64,000 nucleotides of DNA from contig WTPW01000584.1 of the NCBI GenBank assembly GCA_009809945.1, forward strand, positions 271,156-335,155, read 5' to 3'. Source of the stretch: Gigaspora margarita. Its lineage: Eukaryota; Glomeromycota; Glomeromycetes; Diversisporales; Gigasporaceae. This document shows positions 46,807 through 57,625 of the stretch, one piece after another. The notes beneath the pieces are model-generated. The model ran no database searches. It had not been told where the DNA came from and saw only the letters and a list, made by a program, of their open reading frames with translations. Positions within the stretch are counted from its first letter, which is position 1. The number at the start of each line of letters is the position of its first letter. A program made the translations under genes and the position numbers.

Positions 46807-46815
46807 ATCAGATAA
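46483..46815 (+). CDS. DNA polymerase B fragment with motif C (110 residues open)
   Basis: The longest intact piece at the 3' side of the first polymerase part, beginning at the Met of YMNTDSF. It continues through KYKEVSKKGMNEIATDTY, typical of the region after motif C in Polinton-type polymerases, and its last residues run into the inserted element. It is a fragment of the pseudogene above, not an independent gene. Confidence 0.7.
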   Translation: MNTDSFIFQVETENIYKDMKERPDLFNLNRDTTVGKYKDETPDSVITESYHICAKSYHYVLADKSTKSKYKEVSKKGMNEIATDTYFLFLDSSLFEKPVDNTKIFDPIIR

Positions 46816-47045
46816 TTTTATATATTGATATTGATCAATATATAACACTTAATCATTTTATGTTGATTATAAAATATCATTATATATCGATTAATTGGAT
46901 AAAAATTGATATATATCTAAATCGATATATATTATTTTCTATATTAAATTATATTTATAAATCGATTATAATCAGAATTATTTAAAATGATATATAACAA
47001 TTAACAGATCTTTAACAATTACATAGTGTTTTGATTTATCACTGC

Positions 47046-47274
47046 NNNNNNNNNNNNNNNNNNNNNNNNNNNNNNNNNNNNNNNNNNNNNNNNNNNNNNN
47101 NNNNNNNNNNNNNNNNNNNNNNNNNNNNNNNNNNNNNNNNNNNNNNNNNNNNNNNNNNNNNNNNNNNNNNNNNNNNNNNNNNNNNNNNNNNNNNNNNNNN
47201 NNNNNNNNNNNNNNNNNNNNNNNNNNNNNNNNNNNNNNNNNNNNNNNNNNNNNNNNNNNNNNNNNNNNNNNNNN
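47046..47274. other. Assembly gap (229 N)
   Basis: A run of N. The two N-spanning frames reported by translation have no meaning. Confidence 0.99.
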
Positions 47275-48850
47275 TCTCTTTTTTTTTTAATATTTCGAAT
47301 TGTTTCAAAATATTTTAAAAATAGAAAATCAAGCTAGATCAGTAGATCTGTACTCTAGATCATACCAAGAACGCATTTGACTAATATTTTTGAAATGTTT
47401 CAAAATGTTTTGATGATCATAGTACAAGATCAGATTAGATCTTTGTTTATTTTTTTGCTTATAATTTAGATCTTCTATCAATTTTACATTGTTTTTTCAT
47501 TTTCATTTTCATTTTGATATTTTTTTGGTTCATTTCATTTCGTTTAGTTTCATTTAGTTTTGTTTTGTTTTTTTGTTTTTTTTCTTTTATTATTATTTAA
47601 TTTTTTATTTTATTTTTACAACAAACACCAACTCTAACTTTTGAAAATCTAATGATCTTTTTTAACTATGTGCAAGCCAACTCAGCCTTCCAAACTTAAC
47701 AAGAACACACAATTGCTTTCTTTAGCAATTTGTAAATTTTCAAGAATGCCTCTTTAAAGAAATAAAGGTTTAGTTAGTGCTTTATTTATTTTTTCATTTG
47801 ATGTTATTGTTTTTTTTGTTTTTGTTTTTGTTTTTTTTTATTGTCTTTTTTAATATTCTGGCAATTTGTGAGGAAAATAACATAGGTTTTTTGATACTTT
47901 GCAAGCAAACCCAAACTTTTCTACTATTTTGCAAAAATATATACAACTTGATTTTAGCAATTTCTATTACAAACTCTATATCAGAGAAATGGAGATTTGG
48001 GGTTTTATTTTTTTTATTTAGTTTGCTTATATTATGTTTTTTTTTGTTTGTTTTCTTTTTACTTATTTCTTTAATTTTTATTTTTTTATTATTCCAGCAC
48101 ATTGCAAAAACCTTCAACAATTTCTAAATTGCAAGAAACGAACTCTTACTTCAGGGAAATAGTGATTTGGGCTTTGTTTTTTTTTATTTAGTTTGCTTAC
48201 ACTTTTGTTTTTTGTTTGTTTTTCTTTTTTTTTACTTATTTTTTAATTTTATTTTATTTATTCCTGACTTACTTCGAAACTTTGCAAGAAAATGATCAGA
48301 CTTTTCTAGTATTTTACAAAAACACCAACTCTAACTTCTCTGGCACTTTGCAAGAAGTAGTGAATATGAGCAAATATAATAGTAGATGCGACAAAGTGTA
48401 AAAGTAGTTAAAAATTATTACTATTTTTTTGTTTTTGTTTTTTTTTGTTATTTTTTTTGGAGGGTTTTTTTTTGGTTTTTCATTTTTTAATAATACAGTA
48501 ATATATAATAAAAATATGTAATATAATATAATATATAACAATAATAAATAAATAAATAATTTTATATTAAATTGCGAAAACTTGCAAATATTGCTTAAAA
48601 ATGTATATTTAATTTAAAATATAATATATAATAATAATAAATAAATAAAAATTTAGTATAAATTGCGAAACCTTGCAAAAATATGTAAAACATTTAAAAA
48701 TTTGCAAAAAGCATGATTATGTGAATATAATAATTATTAATTGCAGAATTAATATCATATTAGATATATATCAATTAACCAGATATATATTGACTACTAT
48801 CACTATCGATAATACTTAGCAGGGTATTGAATATCAATATATAGAGGGAG

Positions 48851-50240
48851 GTCAATAGAAAACAGGCAAATATTTTTTAAATAAAAGTTTTTTAAACTTT
48901 AGAACAAAATATCTTAACAATTAACAAACCAAACTAATAAAATCTTTTTGATTCTAAATTTATATAGTTATAAAATTAAAATAAAAAATTTTTTTTTTTT
49001 TTTTTGGAATTTGATGATCATGTCACGCTTCAATGCTTTATTGATGATAACTTTTTAAAAAAAATTTTTTTACATCCACCATTATAGTGATTTGATTGAA
49101 GAGTGGCTCACCCGGTTACTATGAAGTACCTAAATACTCGAGCACCTATGTGCGACCTGCCAAAGGTAATTTAGCCTCACCGGTTTGATTTGATCTACCT
49201 CAGAACAATTTGCCTCGGATCACTGACCTGGATTACCAGCCCGTCATGATCGCCTTCTTTCCCAACCTTTTTCTCCTAGCCTCCTAGGTAGAAGAACTAC
49301 CAACTAAAATAGAACAACAAGTAAAAAAGAGTAAAAAAATGGGGGATACTAAACTAATGAGAAAAAAAAAACAAGAAACGAAATAAAAGAGAAGGGGAAA
49401 AACGAAAAAGATATAAAAAAAAGAGAAAAGGAGAAAAAGGCTAAAAAAAAAGCAGCCATGACAATACTATTATTGCCTGTGTTAGACTTTAAAAATTATA
49501 TAGTGTTGTATAGAAAATATCTAATCTAATACTATATGTATTCTAGAAAGTAGAAAAGAAAAAGAAAATCGTCTAACATCTAGAAATTTCTACACGTGAT
49601 CCCTCTGACCTCTATTACACCAGTCATTGTTTATTTGGTAAGCATTAAACCCAAATAGCCTTGTGGGAGATTCCATTTTGGTAGACACATCCTAATTTGG
49701 AAGGAGTAAACACTGCCGATCTTTTGGAGGGGTACACCGAATTGCCCACTTTTTTTGAAATTTCGAAACATCCAAAGCGGCACCAGAAGAACAGTACCAA
49801 AATAAAAGGAGTTGTAAGAGTTATGCTATACAGAATAACATATCTAACCAAGTATCTACTTCTATTGTTATATCTATAGGCCTTGACAAAGCTCCAGAGT
49901 TTCTCTACTACGTCTTTGCTCAATAGCACCAAAGCCCGCCAAGGTGCCTCGCTTATAAGTCTACTATTCTTTTTCAACTCTATTTCATGCGCAAAACATA
50001 CAGTAAATGGGCTTTGTATCCGACAGCAGCTTTGGTAGAGTTTTGTTGTGTATAAATATATTAACTGCATAGTTTTCGTAGGTCGGTGTTCTTGAAAAAT
50101 TTGGTACGAGGGATCGTCGGAAAGAGATCTTAAAATAAAAAAATTTTTATTAAATTTGATTTGATAATTGCTAAGATATTTCAATTCAAATTTTTAAAAA
50201 ATGTTATTAAAAACAATTTGCCTGTTTTCTATTGATATAT
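48851..50240. mobile_element. Inverted-repeat element carrying non-repeat GC-richer cargo
   Basis: TCAATAGAAAACAGGCAAAT at 48871 and its complement ending at 50237 begin arms of about 100 bp that contain AAATATCTTA(G/A)CAATTA. These arm sequences resemble the arms of the palindromic units at 20580-24600. Between the arms are an oligo-T (48990-49005), a GC-richer block (49080-49290), a purine tract (49320-49460) and a second GC-richer block (49560-50110) that differ from nearby repeats. It could be a carrier of captured sequence or hold a reverse-oriented SINE. Confidence 0.6.
49645..50184 (-). CDS. Hypothetical 179-residue frame inside the carrier element
   Basis: The longest open frame in the window outside recognised retroelements. 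The start ATG lies in the element's right arm, so the first 30 residues are probably not original. The middle is protein-like (SPFTVCFAHEIELKK, APWRALVLLSKDVVEKLW), and residues 115-137 form a hydrophobic segment. No family recognised. It may be a captured gene fragment or chance. Confidence 0.3.
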   Translation of the reverse strand: MKYLSNYQIKFNKNFFILRSLSDDPSYQIFQEHRPTKTMQLIYLYTTKLYQSCCRIQSPFTVCFAHEIELKKNSRLISEAPWRALVLLSKDVVEKLWSFVKAYRYNNRSRYLVRYVILYSITLTTPFILVLFFWCRFGCFEISKKVGNSVYPSKRSAVFTPSKLGCVYQNGISHKAIWV

Positions 50241-50288
50241 CTTACTGGTTAGTAATCGATATATATCTATATATAAAATTTGCTGATG

Positions 50289-50563
50289 ATAACCCAAGTA
50301 TATCAAGACTGTCTTTTTGATAAAGAAGTATTCTATACCAACAATGTGGGCATATGATCAAAAGACCATATATTATCTTTGGTCAAATTAGAAAAGAAGG
50401 TTCTTTGCCCTATAGATACTAAGTGTTGGATATTATCTGATGGAATAACTAGTTTGCCATATGGACATTAGCAAACAACAGTTTATAAAAATATAGTAAA
50501 AGATAATATACCCTATGAAATAGCTGAAAAAAGAGCTCTGATATATAAGCTCCCATAAAAAAT
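50289..50563 (+). pseudogene. DNA polymerase B, C-terminal part
   Basis: The frame reads QDCLFDKEVFYTNNVGI, then CWILSDGITSLPYGH, the characteristic C-terminal phrases of Polinton-type polymerases (usually CLF... and DGI.TLAYGH), followed by an end at TAA 50561. It follows directly on 46806 if the T-rich element is removed. Confidence 0.82.
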
Positions 50564-50790
50564 ATCAAAATGAAATATGTCTCACATATCTAGCTTACTG
50601 CAATAAGTTAGTATTAAGACTGGGTTAATATATATATATATTTTTTTGGCATAATAAATATTCAGTTAATTAACATTTGATAATACTGATCTTGAACACA
50701 TTTTTTATTTAATTGTATAAGGGCAGATATTAAAAATAATATATTTTGGATTTGATAAAAATATTAAAAAATATAATTACATTTTTTTAA
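50564..50790. other. AT-rich spacer
   Basis: No feature recognised. Confidence 0.55.
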
Positions 50791-50791
50791 A

Positions 50792-51145
50792 GGTTGTTAC
50801 TAAACATGTGATACTGCTCTCTCATAGCTTAGTACAGATGATATATTTATTATATTACTAAATACATGATACTGCTCTCTTATAGCTCAGCATCAGGTGA
50901 TATAATATGTTATTAAACACATGATACAGTATAACCCTGCAATAGTCATATTCACATTAGTCACAATCTCGCTATAGTCCCTCAATTTTTCTATTTAACT
51001 ATATACATTATATATAGATTCTTACTTGCTTTAGTCACAATCTCGCAATAGGCACATAGAATATCTGATTTTGGCATGTGACTATTGCGGGTTATACTGT
51101 ACTGCTCTCTCTTAGCTTAGTATCAGGTGCTCACCTTTTGGCAAG
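50792..51145. repeat. Tandem repeat, about 67-bp unit, three copies
   Basis: Copies of TTACTAAACATGTGATACTGCTCTCTCATAGCTTAG (given by its parts TTACTAAACATGTGATA and CTGCTCTCTCATAGCTTAG) start near 50800, 50862 and 50909. The third is interrupted by a pogo-like element and resumes at 51102. Confidence 0.8.
50927..51099. mobile_element. pogo-like miniature element, 173 bp
   Basis: Ends CAGTATAACCCTGCAATAGT and (other strand) CAGTATAACCCGCAATAGTC, flanked by TA (50925-50926 and 51100-51101). It splits the third tandem unit exactly, so the empty site is known from the neighbouring units. Internal TTAGTCACAATCTCGC is repeated. Confidence 0.9.
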
Positions 51146-51189
51146 ATTTCTCAAAAGCATAGCAAAAATAATTTATCATGAGAAAACAT

Positions 51190-52110
51190 ATAATTTTATT
51201 TAATTAGTTAACATTGGTTCTATTTTCTCATTTAGATCTAAATTATCTAATTGATTTTTTAGCATATTCAGGTTAAAAAAGTTGTTCTAACTTTTTCTTG
51301 AATGGTTTTTATTACATTATCATTAAATCTTCCAAAAGCTAATGGGCTAATTTTTCTAATTCGCTTAATATTATCCCTTTCTAAACCTTTGTACTAAATA
51401 TCTTGTAAATATTTATAGCTAAGTGATTCTTCTTGTTAAAAATGTTACGAGACATGTCAGAGGGAAATTGGTTCTTAATTTCTGTATTAAGTAAGGTTCG
51501 AGAAGTTTGAAAAGAGTAGTTAGTTTCAAATTCTGCTAGTTTTTTTACTAATGCTTCTCCAAGATGATAGTAAGAATCAAGAACTTCATATTCTGCACTA
51601 GATACTTCACATATTCTTTCTTTAAGAATTTTTTCAGCTTGAACTATTTTGTCAAGTATTTTAATGAATATTATTTTAGAAGTGATATAGAATTTTCTAT
51701 ATTCATGCTTTTAGATATTGGACTAAAGTTTTGTGGTTCTTTGGATAAGTATTTAAAAAGTTTTTTGACCATGTATTCTTCTTCTTTTAAAAGTGTTAGT
51801 ATATTATTATCATCTTTAGAATAAATAGGTTGTTGACATTAAGGACATGCTATATTATTTTTTAAGAAAATAATAATACATCTAAGATGGAAGCTATGAA
51901 GGCAGATCAATATCATAATCGGTTCCAAATTAGTTCTATTGGGTTCAAATAATGGTTTGCTTTATTACACAATAAATACGTTTCAAGTTCATCTTGAGAT
52001 ATATTTAATTCTATTTGTTTTTGATAATTGGTAGTGCTTTGAGCAAGAACTGTAAGAAGCTATAGATACTGGTTTTTATACTTTTAAAATATATCAATTT
52101 ATAATAACTA
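51190..52110 (-). pseudogene. RING-finger-like protein remnant
   Basis: On the minus strand, fragments read PLFEPNRTNLEPIMILICLHSFHLRC and, a little further, NIACP-stop-CQQPIYSKDDN near 51840-51930. The C-x-H-x2-F-H-x2-C and CPxC spacing is that of a RING-H2 finger with the CPxC pair split by a TAA. Downstream are Lys/Glu-rich helical stretches such as LLKEEEYMVKKLFKYL. Frames are broken many times. RING fingers act as E3 ubiquitin ligases; that function here is inference. Confidence 0.52.
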
Positions 52111-52192
52111 GAACTTACTAGAAGATTCTATTAATAGTCATGACTTTTATTGATTTCCTATACTTTATTCTCTAGAACAAGCTCATAGACAA

Positions 52193-54218
52193 CATCAGCA
52201 AATTTATAATAGCATAATCTTACGTAAGATCTTATGAACCATAATATAAGCAAAATATTATGTAATATATAACAGAATATTTCAAATATCAAAATTTCGT
52301 TATATTTCATTAGAAATTTTGAAAATTATAACAAAATATTTCGATCTCTTTAAACTAAGCTAGGATCAGTAATTAGTGTAACCTGGATCACGCATTGGAC
52401 TAATTATTTGAAATAGTTTGAATTTTGTACTACAAGATCAGATTCGCTTTTTTGTTTTCCTTCTGTTTCTTTGTTTTTATTTTATTTTTTTGTTTTCATT
52501 TTATTTATTTTTTATTTTATTTTTATTTTGGCACTTTACAAGAACACCTTTGCAAGAAAACTAACAACATTTCGAAACCTTGTACAAACCAACCCAATCT
52601 GTAACCTGGATTGCATTGGACTAATTTTTTGAAATAGTTCGATAATGTTCAAATTCTGTACTACAAGATCAAATTAGATCTTTTGTTTATAATTAGATCT
52701 TCTATTTTGTTTTTTTTCGCTTTTTGTTTTTTATTTTCATTTCATTTTTTGTTTTCGTTTCATTTTTTTTTGTTTTCATTTTGTTTTTTTTTATTTATTT
52801 ATTTTTTATTTTTTTTTCAATTTATTTTTATTTCAGCATTTTACAAGAACACTTTGCAAGAAAACAAACAACTATTTGAAACCTTGCGCAGCCTACCCAA
52901 AAATTTTGACGCTTTGCAAGAACACAACCGATGTCTCCAGCAATTTCTAAATTTCTAAGAACACTTCTTTAAAGAAATAAAAGTTTAGTTAGGACTTTAT
53001 TTATTTTTTCGTTTGACATAATTTGTTTTTGTTTTTTTGTTTTTTTTTTTAAAATTTGGTTTATTAATTTATTTTATTCCAGTACTTTGTGAGAAAAAAA
53101 CCCTTACTTCCTGGCGCTTTGCAAGAAAACCAACCCAGACTTTTTTGGCACTACATGACTTTTTTGGCATTTTGCAAGAACATTAACCCAACTTTCGAAT
53201 TTGCAAGAACGTGAACTCTTACTTTAGAGAAATGAAGATTTGTGGCTTCATTTATTTTTTTTATATTAGTTTGCTTACACATTTTGTTTTTTCGTTTGTT
53301 TTTTTTTTTACTTGTTTTTTTTTATTTTTATTTTATTTTATTTATTCCTGACTTCTTCGACACTTTGCAACTTTTTCTGAACTTTACAAGAACACTAGCT
53401 TTAACTCCTCAGGCACTTTTCAAGAACATACTAGATTTCTCTGGCAATTTGCAAGAACACTAACACTTCTGAGAAATGTTTTTTTTATTTTTTTCACTTC
53501 TTTGAAGTATTTAGAAAAAGAGAACGAAACAAAGGTTATAGCCGGAACAAAAGAAATAGCCAAAGCAAAGATGATAGAAAACAAAGAAGCGAAGATAATA
53601 GCTAAATTTGGGGTAAGCGAAAATAAGTGTATAGAGTTAGTTTTTTGTATATAGTAATAGAATTAGATGCAATGAAGTGCAAAAGTAGTTTAAAATAGGG
53701 CGAGTTTTTTGTATATAGTAATAGAAATAGATGCAACGAAGTGCGAAAGTAGTTTAAAATATTTGTAATAATGTAAATAATACTAATAATGTAATATATA
53801 ATAAAGTATGTAATATTAATTAAAAATGTATATTTAATAAATGTAAAATATAATGTATAATAATAAATAAATATAAAATTTTATATTAAATTATGATACT
53901 GTGCAAAAATCTGTAAAAAAGCGTGATTATGTGAATATATATATTGTTAATTTATTTTTTAAAAATTTTGAAAATTCGGAAAACAATGCAAAACAATGCG
54001 AAATCATCACATAATATGCAAACTATTACCTCCTGTAACCCCTTTTTTTTTGTTGATTTATTTTGCAATATATTTCGAAATATTTTGAAATAATAACCAT
54101 AATATTACTGTAATATAACATAATATATTACATAATAAATCGTATCAAACATAAGATTTTCGTTATATTACAGGCCGTAATATCTTACATAAGATTATGT
54201 ATATATAATTCGCTGATG
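52193..54218. mobile_element. T-rich inverted-repeat element, copy 2 (splits the coiled-coil gene)
   Basis: Ends CATCAGCAAATTTATAATAG and (other strand) CATCAGCGAATTATATATAC, followed in both arms by CATAATCTTA(C/T)GTAAGAT. Interior as in copy 1, with a partly duplicated TGTACTACAAGATCA block (near 52425 and 52658) and many CTTTGCAAGAACAC phrases among T runs. No target duplication resolved and no protein; the frames at 52683-52958 and 53242-53463 are T-run translations. Confidence 0.78.
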
Positions 54219-54770
54219 AAGGCTCTTTAAATTACTATAAACCCAATCTGGTAACTTTGGTTTTTCTTGCTTATTTGTTATCTCTATTACCTTTTCAGCT
54301 AAAAGAAAATTGTAAAAAGATGGATATGGTATAGAATTTATTAACTTAACTTCTAATTTGCCTATCTTAGCTTCAAGAGAAAGAATTGTAATCTTGTCAA
54401 TGGATAAAGTTTTCTGGGCCAAAGTTGTCTTTCTCTTTAGTGTTTTAATATTTGATTTGAGCAGGTTAATTTCGTCAAAATAAGACTTTTGATCAGAAAT
54501 AAGTTGGGATCTAACCTTTGTAGTAGATTCATTCACCTGGTTAATCTTATTTTCAATATTAGTATAGATTTGTTAAAACTCTTCCTCTCGTTCTGAATAC
54601 TTGGCTAGCAACTTCTTGCTAAAATCATTAATTTTGGCCTTAGATTTAAAAGTAGAATATAATTTTTCTTTAAGCTCTTGCTTATAAGTGCTACCAAGTC
54701 ATTGGCTAACCCCTCTAAAGGAACTATTACTTTTATTATTGATATCTTTCAAGGTATAAACATTGGTCAT
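54195..54770 (-). pseudogene. Coiled-coil protein, interrupted
   Basis: From ATG at 54770 (MTNVYTLKDINNKSN) one frame runs with a TGA and a TAA into the open 113-residue stretch at 54195-54536. Heptad-like Leu/Ile spacing (EINLLKSNIKTLKRKTTLAQK, LSLEAKIGKLEVKLI) indicates a coiled coil. The last residues (HQRIIYT) are coded by the inverted end of the T-rich element, so the true C-terminus lay beyond it; VYELVLENKV-stop just left of 52193 on the same strand is a candidate. No homologue recognised. Confidence 0.6.
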
Positions 54771-55054
54771 TACTTTTTTTTTGGTTTATTTTTTAGTATA
54801 GTAAAAAAAAATTTAAGTAAAATTTATATTTAGAATAATATACTTTCAGTTTCTCTAGAATTTTCTATTTATCAAATTCTTCCCAAACCTCCTATTTATA
54901 CTGTATATCCTATATATCCAGAATATTTTCTTTCTATATATCCTATATATTCAAAAATAATATATACTTTCTATATATCCTATTTATATATTCTATTTAA
55001 TAAATTATTTTAGAATAATATATCTAATATATTAGATATAAAAAAATTACTACT
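54771..55054. repeat. AT-rich divergent intergenic region with TATATATCC repeats
   Basis: Between the divergent coiled-coil and CxxC genes. It contains several CTATATATCCTATATAT-type copies from about 54900 to 54990. It would hold both promoters if the genes were once active; no specific element can be named. Confidence 0.5.
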
Positions 55055-55565
55055 ATGCTTAGGCAATGCATGAGATGTAATGCTCCTTCTTTTTTATTAG
55101 CAGATTATAATTTTATTATGCAATGCCATAATGAGAGACTGAGGTCTAAAGTTTTAAATGAGCTAAAAGAAAAATATAGCACATCACAAAAATGTATTTA
55201 TCAGATCTGGAGAGGTGAAGAAAAAATAGGATTGCATGGGATCAACTGATTTATTCATTTAATTCTGAAGAAACTACTAGTACAAAAATTTTAGAGAACT
55301 TAGATAATACAGATTTTCAAAATGAATACAATTCTACTATTTTAGCACTAGAAAATATAGAGCATAATATTGGATTAGAACCCTGTTCTCCTACAAATTC
55401 AAAAAATTCTGTTAACAAACCATTGTTTTACTCTAAATTAAAAGCATTGTGAAAAGGCAGGCTTAGAAAGTTTGAATATTAGCAAAGAAGATCTTAATGC
55501 ATTTTATGAAAAAGAAGCCATTCAAGATAAAAAAAATATAGCAAAATATAAATGTATACTAGTCA
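55055..55565 (+). pseudogene. CxxC protein, N-terminal part, frameshifted
   Basis: ATG at 55055 gives MLRQCMRCNAPSFLLADYNF with CxxC followed by MQCHNE, a possible zinc site, for 64 residues. A shift near 55228 leads into a second open stretch (YSFNSEETTSTKILENLDNTD) and later NKPLFYSKLKA, LNISKEDLNAFYEKEA and CILVK. The original protein would have been about 165 residues. No family recognised. It points away from the coiled-coil gene. Confidence 0.5.
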
Positions 55566-55671
55566 AGTAAAAGATTTAGCTCATCATAAATGATAAAAGC
55601 TCTTCACATACTTCATTAAGAATTTTTTAGCATTGAGGGTATCAAATAACATTTTTTCAAGCTCTTTTATA

Positions 55672-57000
55672 CAGGGTTGGCATTGGACAATGTCCAAATA
55701 AATTTAATTGGACATTTGGACATTTGGACATAGTCCAAATGTCCAAATAATTTTTTGGACCTTCAGGCATTGGACAATGTTCAAATAAATTGTAAGATTT
55801 ATTGGACATATGTCCAAATAGTCAATTGGACATATGTCCAATTGTCCAATAATTTTATTGGACAATTTTAACAATATGATGACAAAAGCTTTACCATATA
55901 TTGCCACCTCTGAAAATAAGCTAGCCCTCTCTTTTGGTCAACAAACTCAAAATATCTTTGACCCGAAAATAAGCTACCTCACGATCGATGATAGTTGCTA
56001 CATAGTAAAGTCCAAAGTTTACTATGCAAATCGATTATAGTCGCTTAAGTAAACTTTTTCANNANNNNAAAATACACANACTNNAAAATTTTNAANAAAT
56101 TTGAAGAANTTTTTATTAATTGGTTTTTAATTTTTACGTTCAACGAATAAATTAAAATTTTATTAACAAAATATATTCGTTGAAATTAAAAATTAAAAGT
56201 CAAATAATAAAAGGTATTCCAATTCTGAAGAAACTTTCAGTATATATGTATTTTAGTCTTCCAAACAAGTTTACTTAAGCGCTAATAATCGATTTGCTTG
56301 GTAGAATTTAGACTTTACTATGTATCAACTATTTGCGATTGCCCAAAAATTGATTTTATCCAAAAATAATCAAAATCATCCAAAAAAAGGAGCTCATTTT
56401 TTAGAAACAACATTTAATAATTTTATTTTTATTTCTTATAAACTTTTTTACTCTTTAATTTACAATAATAATTTATTAATAAATGGTTCTAATTCAAAAT
56501 GTTGATCTTGGCTAATTTATTTTATTTGGTGTGTTTTTTTTATAATATGCCTTAATTAAATTAAAAATAAAAGCAAATGTTGTCATTATTCTTTTTGAAA
56601 TACAATTATTTTACAGTTTTAATATTCTGTTTGATAATCATATTTCACTAGAGCAATACCAAATATATATTTTAAACTTGTATTTTACATATAAACATAT
56701 TGCAAGTAAAATAGAATTTAAGTTGGTTCAGTAGTGTCAATATGTATATATTTTTATAATACTAATGATTATTATTATTATTAGTAGACTTTTTAAATAT
56801 ACTGTAAATTAGAAATATTTTGTTTTGTGAATATTGGTCTAAATTAAGTTTAATTTAGGCCAAAATTAAATTAATTTTTTTTTAATGTCCAATAAAAAAA
56901 GTTACTATGTCCAATCAAATTATTTGGACAATTGGACATTGTCCAAATGTCCAAATGTCCAAATTGTCCAAATGTCCAATATTGTAACATGCTATTCCTG
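55672..57000. mobile_element. hAT-like non-autonomous element with TCCAAATG repeats
   Basis: Flanked by CTTTTATA on both sides (55664-55671 and 57001-57008). Ends CAGGGTTGGCATTGGACA and (other strand) CAGGAATAGCATGTTACA. Dense TTGGACAAT/TCCAAATGTCC subterminal repeats at both ends (55680-55870 and 56885-56985). No transposase frame; it contains a foldback at 55985-56350. Confidence 0.88.
55985..56350. repeat. Foldback inside the hAT-like element, with ambiguous centre
   Basis: ACATAGTAAAGTCCAAAG ... CGCTTAAGTAAAC on the left pairs with GTTTACTTAAGCG ... GACTTTACTATGT on the right. The centre (56062-56109) contains scattered N, probably from read-through problems at the hairpin. A GAAAATAAGCTACC motif precedes it. 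Confidence 0.75.
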
Positions 57001-57299
57001 CTTTTATATAGTTGTTTTTTTCACTAATATATTAGTTTTACTCCTATTATAAACCAAAAGTGGAATAGTAATACCTTTTCTATTAACTGATGCTATAAAC
57101 TCACTCTTTACTATAGGTTCCCAGCCAGCTCAATGTTGCCAACTAGTGCCAAGAATAAATAATAATATATTATTACTATTATTATCTTTTTCTGTTAGTA
57201 AAACTAAAAACTCATCTGAAATTGTTAGGGGAGTGACAAAAATTAGGTGATTTTTTAGTGAGGAAGGGGCAAAAAATGCTGAAATTATATATAGAGACC

Positions 57300-57625
57300 T
57301 GACCAAATTTATATTAAGGAGAGGAAGGGGGAGTAGGCCTCTAATAAAAAATAATTAGATGATTAATGACATGGCCCTTAAAGTATCATTTCTGATATCT
57401 ATAGTAACAGGTATATCAGAAAAGGTCCCAATAGATTGTTTTTTACCTACAGCCCCTGTTAGTCTATAAACCTTTTTTCTATTTATTTTTAGCCCAAAAT
57501 ATTTAAATAAAATGGTTTGCAATATTTTCAAAAATATGTGACCTATCCGAACCTGTATCGAGTAATGCATAAAGTATTTCTAAATCATATACTTTACATG
57601 AAATAGTGGCATAATTATTGGGTTT
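57300..57625 (-). pseudogene. Retroviral-type aspartic protease remnant
   Basis: On the minus strand ILYALLDTGSDRSHIFENIA (near 57545-57590) has the D-T-G catalytic motif; after a frameshift the frame continues RLTGAVGKKQSIGTF. It follows a gag-like gene on the same strand, as in LTR-type retroelements. No RT is found before the hAT-like element. Confidence 0.65.

Larger units (their letters stand above)
46807..50288. mobile_element. T-rich inverted-repeat element, copy 1 (splits the polymerase)
   Basis: Left end ATCAGATAATTTTATATATT and right end (other strand) CATCAGCAAATTTTATATAT. The interior (47280-48700) is T-rich with recurring ACTTTGCAAGAACACCA phrases, shared with copy 2 at 52193-54218, including a GTACAAGATCAGATTAGATC block. 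It contains the assembly gap and a further element at 48851-50240. No convincing protein: the Phe/Leu-rich frames here are translations of T runs. Confidence 0.72.

Noticed and set aside
47777..48127. Phe/Leu-rich frames in 47777-48401 and 52683-53463 as membrane proteins
   Set aside because: They are translations of poly-T runs inside repeat elements and are not conserved between the two copies.
49000..49300. A third SINE in reverse orientation next to the oligo-T at 48990
   Set aside because: GC content and oligo-T fit, but no B box or target duplication was found, so it is mentioned only as an alternative for the carrier element.
42939..50563. TGA codons at several Trp-like positions in the polymerase, suggesting a mitochondrial-type code
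   Set aside because: TAG and TAA also occur at Trp- and Gln-like positions, CGA-to-TGA changes are seen at Arg positions, and frameshifts are frequent. Transition decay explains all of them.
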